A stretch of 64,000 bases of DNA from Gorsachius magnificus (lineage: Eukaryota > Chordata > Aves > Pelecaniformes > Ardeidae), in the NCBI GenBank assembly GCA_034008185.1, contig CM067082.1, positions 83,513,684 to 83,577,683 of the forward strand. Reading direction: 5' to 3'. The translations under genes were made by a program, and so were the position numbers. Positions 61,623-64,000 of this stretch are shown here, in pieces. Position 1 is the stretch's first letter. Every line of letters begins with the position of its first letter. The notes under the pieces are model-generated. The model had not been told where the DNA came from. It was given only the letters and a program-made list of their open reading frames with translations, and made no database searches.

Positions 61623-62270
61623 CCCTGTGTGGGTGGTTACAGCAATGGAAGCAGAGGGACTGGCAGCACAGAGGCAAACCCATCTGGGCTGCCATACTGT
61701 GGCAAGATAATGCTGCCGCCCAGATAAAGAACCTGGATGTAAAAGTACATCAGACAGATGCTCATGTACCCGAGTCAGGCCACTGAAGAATATCAAAACA
61801 ACCAGGAGGTGGATCAGGCTGCTAAGACTGAAGTAGCTGAGGTGGATCTGGACTGGCAACAGAAGGGTGAATTATTTATAGCTTGGTGGGCCCATGATAC
61901 CTCAGGCCATCAAGGAAGAGATGTAACTTATAGATGGGCTCGTGATCAAGGGGTGGACTTGACCATGGACACTATTGCACAGGTTATCCATGAATGTGAA
62001 ACACGCACTGCAATCAAGCAAGACAAGCGGTTGAAGCCTCTCTGGAATGGAGGATGATGGCTGAAATATAAATATGGGGAAGCCTGGCAGATTCATTATA
62101 TCACACTCCCACAAGCAGCTGAAAGGGACGATCGCACTAGTTTTAAACCACACAAAGACAGTTCTGCTTTTGGCTTTGAAAGAGCTAAAAGAGCCACAAA
62201 TACCAGCCCAAAAGATAATGGAGCCATGAAGATCTGCATACAGCTGAATCACAACTGGAAAGGGCAGCTC
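61586..62270 (+). pseudogene. Decayed ERVL-like pol fragment (RNase H end to integrase zinc-binding region)
   Basis: Remnant of an endogenous retrovirus on the + strand. One frame (to 61786) has features of the end of the RNase H region. A second frame (61758-62057) covers the start of integrase, with a His-x4-His pair followed by a Cys position whose expected partner is Arg, so the zinc-binding site is incomplete. The frames do not join, a stop lies at 62055-62057, and recognisable homology continues to about 62125 before fading. There is no gag, no env and no intact reverse transcriptase. It is a dead copy. Confidence 0.75.
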
Positions 62271-62279
62271 TAAAGAGCT

Positions 62280-64000
62280 TTGGTAAAAAGCTTTGGTAAA
62301 GAAGAGCAGATGATCATCAGAATATTTTAAAAGACAGTCCTCAGTGCAAGTTCACACTTCTGCATCTCTCACAAAAGCTTGAGAAACAAAATCAAAACTT
62401 TCCATCTCACTTTATCTGAGAGCAGAAAGGAACATGAGATCATTTTGTCTTACTTGGTGTGTATCATGTCATTAATTTCTATTTGACCACTGCTATGAAA
62501 AGCTTGCTAACTCGAACCACGTAAAAGGACATCAGGTCTCAAGAGACTGAGCTTATTTGTGCAACAGGCAGAGAACATGAGAGATACAAAGATGGAAGAA
62601 TCTTGCAATGGCAAAGGCATTGGTAAGACATGTTCAAATGATGCTAATGACACTCCAGCTCAGCCAAGGTCCTTGCCAGTCTGAGGGGGAAATTTCATTC
62701 CAAGCCCCCTTTTTCGGGTTACTCTCTTCCAGGACAAAGGCTTACTGCCTTTGTATGTGCACATAACCAGGTAGTTCAGATCAGTCCCAAGGGTAGCCTA
62801 AAAAGCATGAAACTATGAAGGACCAGCAGCTCGGTGAACAGATACAATTTCCAGTACACTTCCACAAGTGAGTATCAGGGAAATTCACCTGATGAAACTC
62901 CCGAAAATACCAACTGCCTTGTGAAACCCCTGGTCACTCCACCAGGCAAGAATATTTGCAGTCAAGCTGTATGAAAAACCAGCAAATGCTTAAATGGGTT
63001 TCCTACAAGAGGGCCCTTCCTCTATACCCTGCTCTTGCACATCAGCACAAGGCTCCTGTTGAGGATGCACTCTTGTTTAGAAATGTGTTTTGAAGATACT
63101 TTGACTTGATATTCACCTTCTTCATCCCACAACACGGCACTTCTTGCACTATCTCACTGCAGCCTGGGAAACTCCCATTATCACAAAGCAGGGATCAGCT
63201 TTCTGATTCAGTAGTTATGCAGCTGACATACAGTTACACCCTTTGACAGATTTCTTCGGAAAAATTGTAAGTGGCGGCTAAAGTGCATACAAGCCACACA
63301 TACGTCATTGCTCATAATGTAGTAGTGTGTATCATGATTGAGAAATTCAGGCCACTCTTCATATTTTTGATGTTAACTGCTACCTGGGATACTTTAAAAA
63401 CGCTCACCACCTGAGTCATTCAAAGGAAAACTTCACTCTTGCATATGTGAAAACAGTGTGTGTATTCATTAACAGATAAACTCTCTTTTCAGATATAGAG
63501 ATCAGCCCCTTCTCAGAAGTGTTGCACTTCCTAGCAGGGCTGAATTTCTCAGGACAAACACTACTTTTATTAATTACAATATCTAAGCCAAAGCATGCAG
63601 AAATACTAGTAAAGTATGAAGTGTGCCAGTACTGTCAAATTTCACCACACCTTTGTTTTCTGCAGGCATGGAGCAAAATGCCTCAGAAATATTTATACAG
63701 GAACTTCACCACACCCTCTGGCAACTCATAGGGTTTTAAATACTGTTAGAGTATGTCAGCAAGGATTGCTTGGCAAAGGAACGCTTGCAAAACTTACCTG
63801 TAGGAGGTATACAACAGATAGCTATCTACTCTGTTCCAAAATAAAGACTCGTGTGTTCTCAACCAACACTTCAAAGGGAAAAAAGATACCCAGAGAACTA
63901 ATCTCTCTTAAACTTTAAAACTATTTGAGACTTCAGGATGATACAAACTTATCCTACATAACAATTTGTTATGGCACAATCCAAAATCTGTTATAACCAG
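62280..64000. other. Right end of the window, no gene recognised
   Basis: Open frames around 63519-63918 overlap in two frames and show no family features or splice context that I trust. No fourth ovalbumin-type exon set is visible here. Confidence 0.45.

Noticed and set aside
63519..63918. Two overlapping open frames near the right end as a possible next gene
   Set aside because: No family signature and no splice pattern like the serpins. Nothing beyond length supports them.
1..64000. tRNA, rRNA or other structured RNA genes
   Set aside because: No tRNA A/B box pair in a plausible cloverleaf and no rRNA-like sequence was recognised on either strand, though the search was by eye.

Overview
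The window is vertebrate nuclear DNA, and almost certainly avian. It holds several CR1 LINE copies, including the typical CR1 3' tails, avian ERVL-type LTR and pol pieces, and the ovalbumin gene family, which is known from birds. All host genes found lie on the + strand. Compared with chicken proteins as I remember them, the ovalbumin here is clearly diverged, so I would not call this a close relative of chicken. The species itself cannot be read from the sequence.

Layout: (1) 85-4898, an intact clade B serpin, best read as SERPINB12-like, whose noncoding leader exon lies left of the window. (2) About 5.9-13.8 kb, intergenic DNA and the upstream part of the next gene, with a probable solo LTR at 11.6-12.1 kb. 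(3) 13833-20343, OVALX (SERPINB14C). (4) About 21.6-29.8 kb, intergenic DNA with a fairly young CR1 on the + strand meeting an older CR1 on the - strand. (5) 29821-36369, OVALY (SERPINB14B). (6) About 37-50.9 kb, a repeat-rich spacer with LTR-like elements, a GC-rich stretch and two large CR1 copies. (7) 50898-58290, OVAL (SERPINB14, ovalbumin), with a recognisable COUP-TF element, TATA box and 47-base leader exon. (8) 59-64 kb, another CR1, a decayed ERVL-like LTR/pol fragment and unrecognised DNA. The order X-Y-OVAL, all in one direction, is the one known from chicken.

Each serpin has seven coding exons with the same phases. The sizes are 168, 51 (63 in the first gene), 129, 118, 143, 156 (168 in the first gene) and about 400 coding bases. 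The three ovalbumin-family genes come from tandem duplication of a unit of roughly 18 kb. Short upstream blocks recur at about 9.07, 26.96 and 45.27 kb, and again at about 10.46, 28.53 and 49.12 kb, at similar distances before each gene. OVALX and OVALY are almost identical in exon 7 and the first 183 bases of intron 7, and again around exon 8, but differ much more in exons 3-5. This points to recent gene conversion.

The genes do not form a pathway in the bacterial sense. They are paralogous serpins: the three ovalbumin-type proteins are expected in oviduct and egg white, and the SERPINB12-like protein is probably an intracellular protease inhibitor. I found no clearly new biological system. 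The most useful observations concern gene conversion, the depth of the duplication unit, CR1 insertions around ovalbumin that may have rearranged its regulatory region, and the unlocated OVALX promoter. Identities given here were judged by eye.
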